From the NCBI GenBank assembly GCA_004321735.1, contig SGZB01000002.1, positions 1 to 64,000 of the forward strand: a stretch of DNA of 64,000 nucleotides, read 5' to 3'. Numbering within the stretch: position 1 is the stretch's first letter; each line of letters begins with the position of its first letter. The notes under the pieces were generated by a model. It had not been told where the DNA came from and did no database searches. It was given only the letters and a program-made list of their open reading frames with translations. The DNA is from Flavobacteriales bacterium. GTDB lineage: Bacteria; Bacteroidota; Bacteroidia; Flavobacteriales; Flavobacteriaceae. Below, in pieces: positions 8,642 to 18,250 of this stretch. The position numbers were made by a program, and so were the translations under genes.

Positions 8642-9105
8642 TGCTTAAAAACATAATTCAATTTTTAAAAAAAGAAAAACAAACCCTCTCAGTTGCTGAG
8701 AGTATTACTGGTGGAAACTTGTCAAGTTCTTTTGTTTCTGAATCGGGTGCATCTATTTTTTTTTTAGGTTCAGTGGTTACTTACTCAAAAAACTCTAAAA
8801 TAGAAATTTTAAATATTAGCTCTGAAGATTTACAAAATAACTCATTAGTAAGTGAATATGTGAGTAAGAATATGGCAGAATCTTGTAAAAAACTATTTAA
8901 ATCCTCCTATTCAATATCTACAACAGGAAATGCGGGACCAAAAACAAATGATTCAGTTTCTAATATTGGTCAAGTTTTTATTTCTGTAGCATCAAAAAGC
9001 GGAATTTTCACTGAAGAGTTTAATTTCAAGGGTTCTCGAAAAGAAATTATAGAGCAAACAGTGGAAAATGCACACAAAATTTTATACAAAAATCTAATAA
9101 AATAA
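8641..9105 (+). CDS. CinA C-terminal domain protein (NMN amidohydrolase-like)
   Basis: A 154-residue protein matching only the C-terminal domain of CinA, the part equivalent to PncC nicotinamide-mononucleotide deamidase. It shows AESITGGNLSSSF near 19-31 and SVVTYSKNSK, both typical of the family. The N-terminal MoCF domain of full-length CinA (about 415 residues) is absent. In related genomes a full-length cinA often lies directly upstream of rpmB, so this looks like a domain-reduced version at the same locus. The usual Cys of AESCTGG is Ile here. Confidence 0.88.
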   Translation: MLKNIIQFLKKEKQTLSVAESITGGNLSSSFVSESGASIFFLGSVVTYSKNSKIEILNISSEDLQNNSLVSEYVSKNMAESCKKLFKSSYSISTTGNAGPKTNDSVSNIGQVFISVASKSGIFTEEFNFKGSRKEIIEQTVENAHKILYKNLIK

Positions 9106-9158
9106 ATTTGTTATAAGTGTAAAATGTTGTTTATTTGCACACCGAAAGGATAAAAGTT

Positions 9159-9395
9159 ATGTCTAAAGTTTGTCAGATATCAGGTAAAAAAGTTCAATTT
9201 GGTAACAATGTTTCCAAAGCAATTAATAAGACAAGAAGAAGATTTAATGCCAATATTATTTCCAAGAAATTTTATATTCCTGAAGAAGATAAATGGATTA
9301 AGCTTAAGGTTTCCACATCTGTTTTAAAGACTATCAATAAAAAAGGAATATCTGCTGTCCTTAAAGAAGCTAAAGAAAAAGGTATAAAATTATAA
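9159..9395 (+). CDS. rpmB: 50S ribosomal protein L28
   Basis: A 78-residue large-subunit protein. I chose the ATG at 9159 (MSKVCQISGKKVQFG) over an in-frame upstream TTG, because the eight extra residues do not match the family. A promoter-like TTG-N19-TTTATTTG lies about 20-50 bases upstream. It heads the rpmB-rpmG-DUF4295 cluster, a very common order in Bacteroidota. Confidence 0.97.
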   Translation: MSKVCQISGKKVQFGNNVSKAINKTRRRFNANIISKKFYIPEEDKWIKLKVSTSVLKTINKKGISAVLKEAKEKGIKL

Positions 9396-9398
9396 TCA

Positions 9399-9581
9399 AT
9401 GGCAAAGAAAGGTAATAGAGTTCAAGTTATTTTAGAATGTACTGAGCACAAGGATTCTGGTATGCCAGGAACTTCTAGGTATATTTCTACTAAGAATAAA
9501 AAAAATTCCCCTGAAAGATTAGAGTTGAAAAAATTTAATCCTGTTCTTAAAAAATACACACTGCATAAAGAGATCAAATAA
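9399..9581 (+). CDS. rpmG: 50S ribosomal protein L33
   Basis: A 60-residue large-subunit protein with the family pattern [18 protein letters not shown] and [16 protein letters not shown]. The zinc-binding CxxC pairs of the C+ form are missing, so it is the zinc-free (C-) type. It begins three bases after rpmB, and its stop codon overlaps the ATG of the next small gene (TAATG). Confidence 0.97.
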   Translation: MAKKGNRVQVILECTEHKDSGMPGTSRYISTKNKKNSPERLELKKFNPVLKKYTLHKEIK

Positions 9582-9733
9582 TGGCAAAGAAAACAGTAGC
9601 TACATTACAAACTGGTTCCAAGAAGCTTACTAAGGCAATTAAAATGGTAAAAAGCCCAAAAACAGGAGCTTATACCTTCTCTGAAGGAATTATGTCAGCA
9701 GATCAAGTTAACGATTGGTTGTCTAAAAAGTAG
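9581..9733 (+). CDS. DUF4295 family small protein (50 aa)
   Basis: A 50-residue basic protein starting [18 protein letters not shown] and ending DWLSKK. Its position directly after rpmG and the start MAKKxVA match the small DUF4295 proteins found at this place in many Bacteroidota. The ATG shares its first base with the rpmG stop. The role is unknown; the context suggests a ribosome-associated factor. A run of eight Ts about ten bases downstream may help end transcription, although I see no strong stem. Confidence 0.85.
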   Translation: MAKKTVATLQTGSKKLTKAIKMVKSPKTGAYTFSEGIMSADQVNDWLSKK

Positions 9734-9778
9734 ATTTCTCTTTTTTTTCTATTTAATTTTAATAACTATCTTTCTTAA

Positions 9779-10732
9779 ATGAACTTTTTGAAGAAGATAT
9801 TTAGAAAATCTAATAATGATAAATTAGATAAAAGCCTTGAAAAGACTAGTTCATCCTTTATAGAAAAAATCAAAAAAGTAGTTGTTGGTAAGACTAAAGT
9901 TGATGCTACAACTCTTGATGATCTTGAAGAAGTCTTAATAACCTCTGATGTTGGAGTAAAAACCACTTTGAAAATTATTGATTCAATTGAAGAAAGAGTT
10001 AAGAAAGAGAAGTATACGAATGCACAAGAGCTAGATACAATCCTCAAAGAAGAAATTTCAAATATTATATTTGATAACTCAGATTCTGATGCATATGAAA
10101 TTAAAGAAAAACCACACGTAATTCTTGTTGTTGGAGTAAATGGTGTTGGAAAAACTACTTCCATTGGTAAACTAGCAAATTTTTTTAAAAATCAAGGATT
10201 ATCAGTTATGATAGGTGCTGCGGATACTTTTAGAGCTGCAGCAATTGAGCAGTTAGAAGAATGGGCTATTAGATCAAATGTTGACATTGTTAAGCAGGAG
10301 ATGGGTAGTGACCCCGCTTCTGTTTCATATGATACTTTAAATTCAGCTATAAATAAAAATCATGATATTGTTATTATTGATACTGCAGGGAGGCTGCATA
10401 ACAAGGTAAATCTCATGAACGAACTTTCTAAAATCGGAAGAGTTCTAAAAAAATTAAATATAAATGCTCCTCATGAAATTTTACTTGTTTTAGATGGTTC
10501 GACAGGTCAAAATGCATACGAACAAGCAAAACAATTTTCTGAAGCAACAGAAATTACATCAATGATGGTAACAAAATTAGATGGTACTGCTAAAGGTGGT
10601 GTTGTAATTGGAATTTCAGATCAGCTAAGTATTCCAATCAAGTTTATTGGAACTGGTGAATCTATTGATGATATAGAGATTTTTGACAAGAAACAATTTG
10701 TCGAGTCTTTTTTCAAAAAAAAAATTAAATGA
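9779..10732 (+). CDS. ftsY: Signal recognition particle receptor FtsY
   Basis: SRP receptor GTPase for cotranslational membrane targeting, 317 residues with a short N-terminal part and the NG domain. Motifs: P-loop GVNGVGKTT at 119-127, DTFRAAA near 149-155, DTAGR at 201-205, and TKLDGTAKGG near 267-276. A near-match -7 box (TATCTTTC) sits four bases before the ATG. The 3' end overlaps rimO by four bases, so ftsY, rimO and bshC form an operon. Confidence 0.97.
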   Translation: MNFLKKIFRKSNNDKLDKSLEKTSSSFIEKIKKVVVGKTKVDATTLDDLEEVLITSDVGVKTTLKIIDSIEERVKKEKYTNAQELDTILKEEISNIIFDNSDSDAYEIKEKPHVILVVGVNGVGKTTSIGKLANFFKNQGLSVMIGAADTFRAAAIEQLEEWAIRSNVDIVKQEMGSDPASVSYDTLNSAINKNHDIVIIDTAGRLHNKVNLMNELSKIGRVLKKLNINAPHEILLVLDGSTGQNAYEQAKQFSEATEITSMMVTKLDGTAKGGVVIGISDQLSIPIKFIGTGESIDDIEIFDKKQFVESFFKKKIK

Positions 10733-12030
10733 GAACAAGAACATTTAATAAGAATAAAATCAATGTAGTTACACTTGGATGCTCTAAAAATCTTTATGAT
10801 TCTGAGGTTTTGATTTCACAATTAAAAGCTAATAACAAGAATGTTGTTCATGAAGGTGATGGTAATATAGTTGTAATAAATACTTGTGGATTCATTGATA
10901 ATGCTAAACAACAATCAATTGATACAATTCTTGAATATTCAGATAAAAAAAATCAGGGAAAAATAGATAAGCTATATGTTACTGGATGTTTAAGTGAGAG
11001 ATATAAAGATGATCTTGAAAAAGAAATTCCTGACGTTGATAAGTATTTCGGGACAACAGATTTACCTCACTTACTAAAGCATTTAAGGGCTGATTACAAA
11101 AGCGAATTAATTGGAGAGAGATTCTTATCTACACCAAAAAATTACGCTTACTTAAAAATTTCTGAAGGATGCGATAGAAAATGTTCTTTTTGTGCTATTC
11201 CACTTATGAGAGGAAAGCATAAATCTAGAAGTATAGAAGATATAGTTCATGAGGCTAAAAAAATGGCTTCACAAGGTGTAAAAGAACTAATTTTGATAGC
11301 TCAAGAATTGACTTATTATGGTCTCGACTTGTATAAAGAAAGATCAATCTCTAAGCTTCTAAAAAAAATATGTGATTTAGAAGGAATTGAATGGGTTAGG
11401 CTACATTATGCATATCCCTCTGGTTTTCCTAATGAATTGATCGATACAATAAAAAATGAAGAAAAGATTTGTAATTATTTAGATATCCCTCTTCAGCATA
11501 TTTCAGATGAAATTCTCAAATCAATGAGGAGAGGTTCAACTAAACTTAAAACAAATAATCTAATTACAAATCTTAGAAAACAGATACCTGAAATCTCAAT
11601 AAGAACAACCTTAATTGTTGGTTACCCTGGTGAGACAAAAACTCATTTTAAAGAGTTGTGTGATTGGGTTAAGGAAATGAAATTTGAAAGACTAGGATGT
11701 TTTAAGTATAGTCATGAAGAAAATACTCATGCTTATAATTTGGTTGATGATGTAACAGAGATTGAAAAACAAAGACGGTTGGAGAAAATCATGTCTATTC
11801 AAAAAGAAATCTCTAGAGAATTGAATCAAAAAAAGATTGGAAATGAAATTAGATGCTTAATTGATAGATTTGAAAGTGGTTATTACATTGGAAGATCAGA
11901 ATATGATTCACCTGACGTCGATAACAATATTTTGATTAAATCAGATAATATTCATTTGAGAATTGGAGAATTTTATAATGTAATTATAGATGATGCATCA
12001 GATTATGACTTATTTGGAACTATCAAATGA
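10729..12030 (+). CDS. rimO: Ribosomal protein S12 methylthiotransferase RimO
   Basis: Radical SAM enzyme that methylthiolates an aspartate of ribosomal protein S12, 433 residues. The N-terminal cluster cysteines are Cys18 (GCSKNLYDSE), Cys53 (NTCGF) and Cys87 (TGCLSE). The radical SAM motif CDRKCSFC gives Cys148, Cys152 and Cys155. A C-terminal TRAM-like domain ends the protein. The CSKNLYDSE form is typical of RimO, not MiaB. It overlaps ftsY and bshC by four bases each. Confidence 0.97.
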   Translation: MRTRTFNKNKINVVTLGCSKNLYDSEVLISQLKANNKNVVHEGDGNIVVINTCGFIDNAKQQSIDTILEYSDKKNQGKIDKLYVTGCLSERYKDDLEKEIPDVDKYFGTTDLPHLLKHLRADYKSELIGERFLSTPKNYAYLKISEGCDRKCSFCAIPLMRGKHKSRSIEDIVHEAKKMASQGVKELILIAQELTYYGLDLYKERSISKLLKKICDLEGIEWVRLHYAYPSGFPNELIDTIKNEEKICNYLDIPLQHISDEILKSMRRGSTKLKTNNLITNLRKQIPEISIRTTLIVGYPGETKTHFKELCDWVKEMKFERLGCFKYSHEENTHAYNLVDDVTEIEKQRRLEKIMSIQKEISRELNQKKIGNEIRCLIDRFESGYYIGRSEYDSPDVDNNILIKSDNIHLRIGEFYNVIIDDASDYDLFGTIK

Positions 12031-13619
12031 AAAATTCTATATCCATTGAAATAAATACCTCTAATCATCTCCCTATGATAACAAAAGATTATGTCTTAAA
12101 AAATAATCTTAAAGAATTTCACTCCTTTGAAAACAATATTGATAATTATAGCGAACAAATTATTGTAAGAAATAATTTTTCAACGGAAAAAAGAAACTCC
12201 CTAGTCGAAGTTTTATTAGATCAAAATAAGGGTTTTAGTAAAAATATAATAGATAATATATTAAAACTTAGAGATTCAAAAACATTCACGGTAACTACAG
12301 GGCATCAGTTGTGTTTATTTACAGGTCCTATGTATTTTATTTATAAAATTTTACAAACAATAAAATTGAGTAAAACTTTAAAGAAGAAATATCCAGAAAA
12401 TAATTTTATACCTGTTTATTGGATGGCATCTGATGATCATGATTTCGAGGAAATTAAATTTTTTAACTCATATCAAAAAAAGTTCACTCATGAGATTAAT
12501 AGTGAAAACCTTTGTACTGGAAATATTAAAACTAAAAATCTAGATAAAGTTTATCGGGATCTAGAAATTGAATTTTCTAATAAAAAAAATATAAATCAAT
12601 TACTTCAGATTTTTAAAGAATCTTATTTGTCTAATAAAACATATTCGTCTGCTAGTAGACATCTCGTTTACGAGCTATTTAAAGATTATGACATTGTTGT
12701 TTTAGATCCTAATGAAAAGAGGCTAAAGACACATTTTAAATCGATTATAATTGATGAAATTTCAAACTTCAGTACATATAGAATAGTTAGCGAAACAGTT
12801 GGGAAGATTTCTGAAACATATCAAGGAAAATTTAAACCTCAAGTAAATCCTAGAAAAGTAAATTTATTTTACATTGAAAATAAAAAAAGATTTAGAATAG
12901 ATTTTAAAAACGGTCTTTTTAAGATTTTCAATAAAAATTATTCAAAGGAGGACCTTTTAAAAATCGTTGAATCTAATCCTGAAAATTTTTCTCCTAATGT
13001 ACTATTACGCCCTTTGTATCAAGAATCAATTTTGCCAAATCTTGCATATGTTGGAGGTGGTTCAGAAATTTCTTATTGGCTGGAGTTAAAAGATCTTTTT
13101 ATTTTTTATAAAATTCCTTTTCCTATTTTATCACTAAGGTGTTCACTGTTACTCTTAAATGAAAAAGATATTGATCAAATTTCGAAAAATAATCTTTCTG
13201 TTAGTGATTTTTTTGAACAGTTAGATTTTATTGAAAAAAAATATATTTCTAAAAAAAATACAGGTAAATACAATTTTACCAATTTTATAAAAGAATATAA
13301 TCTTCTATTAGATAATCAGTTTAGTCAATTATTAAAAATTGATAAGAATTTAAACCCAATTTTATCATCTTTAAAAAAGCGTCATCATAATGATTTTGAT
13401 AATTTGAATAAAAAAATTATTAAATCTTTGAAGACAATGGATGAAACTTCTATTAATCAAATTCGAAAATTATATTATAAAATATTCCCTAATGGAGTTC
13501 AACAAGAGAGATATATTAATTTTTCACATTTTTATTCAATCATGGGTACTGAATTAATTGATGAGTTGTTTTCAGTTATAGATCCATTTGAACCAAAATA
13601 CAAAGTCTGTATAATATAA
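12027..13619 (+). CDS. bshC: Putative cysteine ligase BshC (bacillithiol biosynthesis)
   Basis: A 530-residue protein of the BshC family, which adds cysteine to GlcN-malate in the last step of bacillithiol synthesis. Recognisable segments are TTGHQLCLFTGPMYFIYK near 91-108 and the nucleotide-binding-like stretch PVYWMASDDHDFEEI near 130-145, with a C-terminal coiled-coil region. It implies that this organism makes bacillithiol as its low-molecular-weight thiol; bshA and bshB are not in the window. It is the last gene of the ftsY-rimO-bshC operon. Confidence 0.93.
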   Translation: MKNSISIEINTSNHLPMITKDYVLKNNLKEFHSFENNIDNYSEQIIVRNNFSTEKRNSLVEVLLDQNKGFSKNIIDNILKLRDSKTFTVTTGHQLCLFTGPMYFIYKILQTIKLSKTLKKKYPENNFIPVYWMASDDHDFEEIKFFNSYQKKFTHEINSENLCTGNIKTKNLDKVYRDLEIEFSNKKNINQLLQIFKESYLSNKTYSSASRHLVYELFKDYDIVVLDPNEKRLKTHFKSIIIDEISNFSTYRIVSETVGKISETYQGKFKPQVNPRKVNLFYIENKKRFRIDFKNGLFKIFNKNYSKEDLLKIVESNPENFSPNVLLRPLYQESILPNLAYVGGGSEISYWLELKDLFIFYKIPFPILSLRCSLLLLNEKDIDQISKNNLSVSDFFEQLDFIEKKYISKKNTGKYNFTNFIKEYNLLLDNQFSQLLKIDKNLNPILSSLKKRHHNDFDNLNKKIIKSLKTMDETSINQIRKLYYKIFPNGVQQERYINFSHFYSIMGTELIDELFSVIDPFEPKYKVCII

Positions 13620-13640
13620 TTTTATTTTAAGTTTTTGATG

Positions 13641-13648
13641 TATTTTTG
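13641..13648 (+). promoter_or_regulatory. -7 box TATTTTTG of guaA
   Basis: An exact TAnnTTTG match that ends three bases before the guaA ATG at 13652. The predicted transcription start falls on or beside the initiation codon. The intervening AGG could also act as a rudimentary ribosome signal if transcription starts further upstream. Confidence 0.5.
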
Positions 13649-13651
13649 AGG

Positions 13652-15178
13652 ATGCAAGAAAAGGTATTAATTCTTGATTTTGGTTCTCAGTATACACAAT
13701 TAATAGCCAGACGAGTTAGAGAATTAAATATCTATTGTGAAATTTTTCCTTTTGATAGTAAAAAATATATTTTCAATCAATATAAGGCTATTATACTTTC
13801 AGGATCCCCTTATTCAGTTAGAGCTGATAATTCTTTAAAGCTTGATTTGAGTTCTGTGAAGGGAAAAATACCATTGCTAGGTATTTGTTATGGAGCTCAA
13901 TTATTAGCAAATAATTATTTAGGAGAAGTAAAAGCTTCAAATAAAAGGGAATATGGTAGAGCTAATTTAAATTCAATCATACAAAGTGAATTATTAGATG
14001 GAGTGATAAATGGTTCTCAAGTTTGGATGAGTCATGCAGATACTATTTTTAAGTTACCAGCCAATTCAAAAAGAATAGCAAGTACTGCTGAAGTAGAAAA
14101 TGCTGCATTTAAGTTCAGTAATGAAAACACCTACGGTATTCAATTTCACCCAGAGGTTTATCATTCAATTGATGGAAAAAAGATTTTATATAATTTTTTA
14201 ATTAATATTTCTAAAATAAAGCAATCCTGGACTGCTAGTTCATTTGTTGAAAGTACTATTAGAGAATTGAGATCTAAAATCAAGGATGAGAAAGTGATCT
14301 TAGGTTTATCAGGTGGAGTTGATTCATCAGTAGCTGCAGTAATTTTAAATAAAGCTATAGGTGAAAATTTGTATTGTGTTTTTATAGATAATGGTTTGTT
14401 AAGAAAAAATGAATTTGATTCTGTTTTAGATCAATATAAAGGTATGGGTCTAAATGTCATAGGTGTTGATGCTAAGCAAAGATTTTACAATGAATTAAAA
14501 GGTGTTAGTGATCCTGAACAAAAAAGAAAAGCAATAGGAAAAATATTTATTGATGTTTTTGATGACGAAGCATCAAAAATTAATGATGTTAAATGGCTTG
14601 CACAAGGAACAATATATCCTGATGTAATAGAATCAATCTCAGTTAAAGGTCCTTCAGCTACAATTAAATCACATCATAATGTTGGTGGTCTTCCAGACTA
14701 CATGAAACTGAAAGTAGTTGAGCCATTAAGAATGCTTTTTAAGGATGAAGTAAGAAATGTTGGAGCTGAGCTAAATATATCTAATAAAATTTTAATGAGA
14801 CATCCTTTCCCAGGACCAGGCCTTGCTATTAGAATTCTAGGTGATATAGATGAGAATAAAGTAAGAATATTACAGGATGCAGATGATATTTTTATTGGTG
14901 AGTTGAAAAAACATAATCTTTATTCAAAGATTTGGCAAGCTGGTGTTATGCTATTGCCTGTTCGGTCAGTCGGTGTAATGGGGGATGAAAGAACATATGA
15001 AAATTGTGTTGCTTTAAGAGCTGTTACATCAACCGATGGTATGACAGCAGATTGGTATAATTTACCATATGATTTTTTACAGGACGTTTCGAATAAAATT
15101 ATAAATAACGTGAAGGGGATAAATAGAGTAGTTTATGACATTAGCTCAAAACCGCCTGCGACAATAGAATGGGAGTAA
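13652..15178 (+). CDS. guaA: GMP synthase (glutamine-hydrolysing)
   Basis: Converts XMP to GMP. The N-terminal glutamine amidotransferase has the triad Cys79 (LLGICYGAQ), His166 and Glu168 (QFHPEVY). The ATP pyrophosphatase P-loop SGGVDSS is at 220-226, and the C-terminal dimerisation domain ends [10 protein letters not shown] start at ATG 13652, giving 508 residues; an in-frame TTG at 13646 lies inside the promoter box and adds two residues. The 3' end overlaps the LysM gene by ten bases. Confidence 0.97.
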   Translation: MQEKVLILDFGSQYTQLIARRVRELNIYCEIFPFDSKKYIFNQYKAIILSGSPYSVRADNSLKLDLSSVKGKIPLLGICYGAQLLANNYLGEVKASNKREYGRANLNSIIQSELLDGVINGSQVWMSHADTIFKLPANSKRIASTAEVENAAFKFSNENTYGIQFHPEVYHSIDGKKILYNFLINISKIKQSWTASSFVESTIRELRSKIKDEKVILGLSGGVDSSVAAVILNKAIGENLYCVFIDNGLLRKNEFDSVLDQYKGMGLNVIGVDAKQRFYNELKGVSDPEQKRKAIGKIFIDVFDDEASKINDVKWLAQGTIYPDVIESISVKGPSATIKSHHNVGGLPDYMKLKVVEPLRMLFKDEVRNVGAELNISNKILMRHPFPGPGLAIRILGDIDENKVRILQDADDIFIGELKKHNLYSKIWQAGVMLLPVRSVGVMGDERTYENCVALRAVTSTDGMTADWYNLPYDFLQDVSNKIINNVKGINRVVYDISSKPPATIEWE

Positions 15179-16590
15179 AAAATATTTTTTCATTTTTTGT
15201 ATTACTTTTTTCTTTGTTTTTATGTGGACAAACAATTGAGGAAAATGAAATTCAATATGATTCAATTGTAAGTCATGAGGTGCAGAAAAAAGAAACATTA
15301 TTTAGTATCTCTAAAATTTATGGTATCTCTGTTGTAGATTTATTGAAGGCTAATCCCGATATAAAAACAGATAAGCTAAAAAGAAAATCCATATTAAATA
15401 TTCCTTTGAAAAAAGTAGTAAAAATTACTGCTATTAATGATAGAAATGAAGAGTTGGATTCTGTGTTAGTAATAAGTGAAAAAGACAACTCATTGTTTAG
15501 TAAAAAATTTAAAAGAAAAAATTTAAATGTTGCATTGCTTGCACCACTTAAATTAAATTCGATATTATTAGATTCCGTTGAATTAACAAAAAAAACTTTA
15601 AGTGAGCTTAATCTTACAACTATATCCATAAGTTTTTTAAATGGTCTAAAGGGCACAATTAAAGAACTAGAGGAACGCGGTGTTAAGATTGATTTAAGTA
15701 TTTATGATACTGAAAATAACATCAATAAAATTAAAGAACTAAAAGCTCAAGATTTTAGTTCTTATGATTTAGTTATTGGGCCATTTATAAATAGAAATTT
15801 TAATGAATTTGCTCAGGATTTTGATAATTTGATTGTTTCTCCTTTAGTAAATAATGGAATTAAATTAAAAAATAATGTCATTCAGACTATTGGTCCAGAT
15901 TCATTAAAAAGAAAATCAATATATAAAATGATTGATGATAGAATTAATGAAACAGAAGATCAATGTGCCATAATTATTTCAGATTTGAATAACATTTCTT
16001 CTGCTAACAAATTACTAGAAAAATTTCCAAACGCAGAGCATATAAAAATAGATAATGAAAATTTGTTTGTTGATCCAAAAATTACAGATTCCTTAATGGG
16101 TATAAATAAACAAAATTGGGTTTTTCTTGAAACTTCAAAATCTAATGTTATTTCAAGTGTAACTTCAATGTTAAGTTCTCAAAAGAATAATGAAAGAGAT
16201 ATAAAATTATATTCTACAGTTTCTGGTGAAAATTATGAAAACCCAAATAGTAGTTTAGATAAACTAGGTAAGATTTCTTTTATTTATCCATCAAATTCTA
16301 AACCTAATTACAATAATTCATTCCAGATTTTCTATGATTCATATATTGATATGTTTGGTAATGAACCTGATAGAATCTCAGTCAGGGCTCGAGATTTAAC
16401 TATGGATTTATTTTTAAGAATTTTAGTTTATAGAAGACTTGAAAATTCTTTTAATCACGGTGAGACTGAATATCTTCAAAATAAATTTAATTATGTTATT
16501 GGGCCAAATTCAATATTAAATAAATCATTTTTTATATTGGAGCATGTTGATCTGAAGGTATTAGATTATAATTCTAAAAATGAAGATTAA
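15169..16590 (+). CDS. LysM domain protein with periplasmic-binding-like region
   Basis: A 473-residue exported protein. A signal peptide (about 1-20) is followed by a LysM peptidoglycan-binding domain at about 36-80 ([19 protein letters not shown], then [10 protein letters not shown]). The rest, about 115-470, resembles a type I periplasmic binding fold: [29 protein letters not shown] and a FIYPSNSKP stretch. It lies between guaA and pyrG, a gene order often seen in Flavobacteriia. It may bind the cell wall and sense or assist envelope assembly; that role is inferred. It overlaps guaA by ten bases. Confidence 0.8.
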   Translation: MGVKNIFSFFVLLFSLFLCGQTIEENEIQYDSIVSHEVQKKETLFSISKIYGISVVDLLKANPDIKTDKLKRKSILNIPLKKVVKITAINDRNEELDSVLVISEKDNSLFSKKFKRKNLNVALLAPLKLNSILLDSVELTKKTLSELNLTTISISFLNGLKGTIKELEERGVKIDLSIYDTENNINKIKELKAQDFSSYDLVIGPFINRNFNEFAQDFDNLIVSPLVNNGIKLKNNVIQTIGPDSLKRKSIYKMIDDRINETEDQCAIIISDLNNISSANKLLEKFPNAEHIKIDNENLFVDPKITDSLMGINKQNWVFLETSKSNVISSVTSMLSSQKNNERDIKLYSTVSGENYENPNSSLDKLGKISFIYPSNSKPNYNNSFQIFYDSYIDMFGNEPDRISVRARDLTMDLFLRILVYRRLENSFNHGETEYLQNKFNYVIGPNSILNKSFFILEHVDLKVLDYNSKNED

Positions 16591-16599
16591 TAGTTTTTG

Positions 16600-16607
16600 T
16601 ATTTTTG
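16600..16607 (+). promoter_or_regulatory. -7 box TATTTTTG of pyrG
   Basis: An exact TAnnTTTG match, 14 bases before the pyrG start. Here a short leader of roughly 5-10 bases is expected, unlike recR or ruvX. Confidence 0.45.
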
Positions 16608-16621
16608 AAAATCTTTAAAAA

Positions 16622-18250
16622 TTGAATAGTTCACCGAAATATGTTTTTGTTACAGGAGGAGTAAGTTCTTCTCTTGGGAAAGGTATAATATCTGCGTCAT
16701 TGGCAAAACTTCTTCAATCAAGAGGTTTGAATGTTACAATACAAAAATTTGATCCTTACATAAATATTGATCCTGGAACATTGAATCCTTATGAGCATGG
16801 AGAGTGTTATGTGACAGATGATGGAACTGAAACAGATTTGGATTTAGGTCATTACGAAAGATTTCTAGATATTAAAACTAGTAACTCTAACAACGCTACT
16901 ACCGGACAAATCTATCAAACTGTAATCAATAAGGAAAGAAAAGGTGATTTCTTGGGAAAAACAGTTCAAGTTATTCCACATATTACAAATGAAATTAAAA
17001 GAAGAATTCAGCTAATTGAATCAGAAAAGGAATATGATATTATTATTACCGAGCTTGGTGGTACTGTAGGTGATATTGAATCCTATCCTTTTATAGAAGC
17101 TGTTAGACAGTTTAGGTGGGAGTTAGGTATTGCAAATAGTATTGTAATTCATCTTACACTATTGCCATTTCTTGCTGCTGCTGGAGAACTAAAAACAAAA
17201 CCAACTCAACACTCGGTCAAAAAATTAATGGAATCAGGAGTGAATGCAGATATAATAGTTTGTAGAACAGAACATGAAATGAATGAAGAATTGAGAAGTA
17301 AAATTGCTTTGTTTTGTAATGTTGACGTGGAATCAGTTATTCAATCAATAGATGCAAGTACAATTTATGAGGTTCCAATTTTAATGCAAGAAGAGAAACT
17401 TGATCAAGTAGTTTTAAAGAAGTTAAATATTAAAAATTCCAATAAAACTGAATTTAAAAAATGGAAAACTTTTGTTCAAAAAGTAAAAAACCCAAATGAT
17501 ACTGTTGATATAGGTTTGATTGGTAAATATGTTGAATTACAAGACTCATATAAATCAATACTTGAATCATTTGTTCATGCAGGTGCTGAAAATGAACTTA
17601 AGGTAAATGTAATTCCAATTCATTCTGAAGAAATTAATAAATCAAATTTAATTGAATTACTTTCTAGCTTAGATGGAATTCTTGTAGCTCCTGGTTTTGG
17701 TGAAAGAGGGATTGAGGGTAAAATATGTGCAATACAATTTGCCAGGGAAAATAACATTCCATTCTTGGGTATTTGTTTAGGCATGCAGATGGCTGTTATT
17801 GAGTATTCAAGAAATGTTTTAAATCTTTCCGATGCTAATTCAACTGAGATGAATACCGAAACCTCAAATCCTGTTATTTCTCTAATGGAAAATCAAAAGA
17901 ATATTACTGAAATGGGCGGAACAATGAGGCTAGGATCATGGAAGTGTGATTTAATTGAAAATTCTTTAGCTCAGAGAATATATTCAAAAAGTAAAATAAA
18001 AGAAAGGCACAGACACAGATATGAACTTAATTTTGAGTACATGGATTCTCTCAAAAGCAAAGGTTTAGTTTTTTCAGGACTTAATCCAGATACCAATTTA
18101 GTTGAGATAATTGAATTAGAAAATCATCCATGGTTTTTAGGTGTTCAATTTCATCCTGAGTATAAAAGTACAGCATTAAACCCTCACCCTATTTTTATAT
18201 CATTTGTCGAAGCTTCTTACAAAAAAAAAATAAATAATGGAAGAAAATAG
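16622..18250 (+). CDS. pyrG: CTP synthase
   Basis: Makes CTP from UTP with glutamine, 542 residues. The N-terminal synthase domain begins MNSSPKYVFVTGGVSSSLGK. The C-terminal class I amidotransferase has its cysteine in FLGICLGMQ and the His/Glu pair in QFHPEY. The start is TTG; there is no in-frame ATG or GTG that preserves the conserved N-terminus. The last 14 bases overlap yidC, so the two genes are probably cotranscribed. Confidence 0.97.
   Translation: MNSSPKYVFVTGGVSSSLGKGIISASLAKLLQSRGLNVTIQKFDPYINIDPGTLNPYEHGECYVTDDGTETDLDLGHYERFLDIKTSNSNNATTGQIYQTVINKERKGDFLGKTVQVIPHITNEIKRRIQLIESEKEYDIIITELGGTVGDIESYPFIEAVRQFRWELGIANSIVIHLTLLPFLAAAGELKTKPTQHSVKKLMESGVNADIIVCRTEHEMNEELRSKIALFCNVDVESVIQSIDASTIYEVPILMQEEKLDQVVLKKLNIKNSNKTEFKKWKTFVQKVKNPNDTVDIGLIGKYVELQDSYKSILESFVHAGAENELKVNVIPIHSEEINKSNLIELLSSLDGILVAPGFGERGIEGKICAIQFARENNIPFLGICLGMQMAVIEYSRNVLNLSDANSTEMNTETSNPVISLMENQKNITEMGGTMRLGSWKCDLIENSLAQRIYSKSKIKERHRHRYELNFEYMDSLKSKGLVFSGLNPDTNLVEIIELENHPWFLGVQFHPEYKSTALNPHPIFISFVEASYKKKINNGRK

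Noticed and set aside
9135-9158. Eight-residue upstream extension of L28 from a TTG
   Set aside because: The residues do not match L28 and the ATG at 9159 gives the family N-terminus.
9775-10164. Open frame of 129 codons opposite ftsY
   Set aside because: Antisense to the conserved FtsY sequence with Ser/Thr-rich shadow composition.
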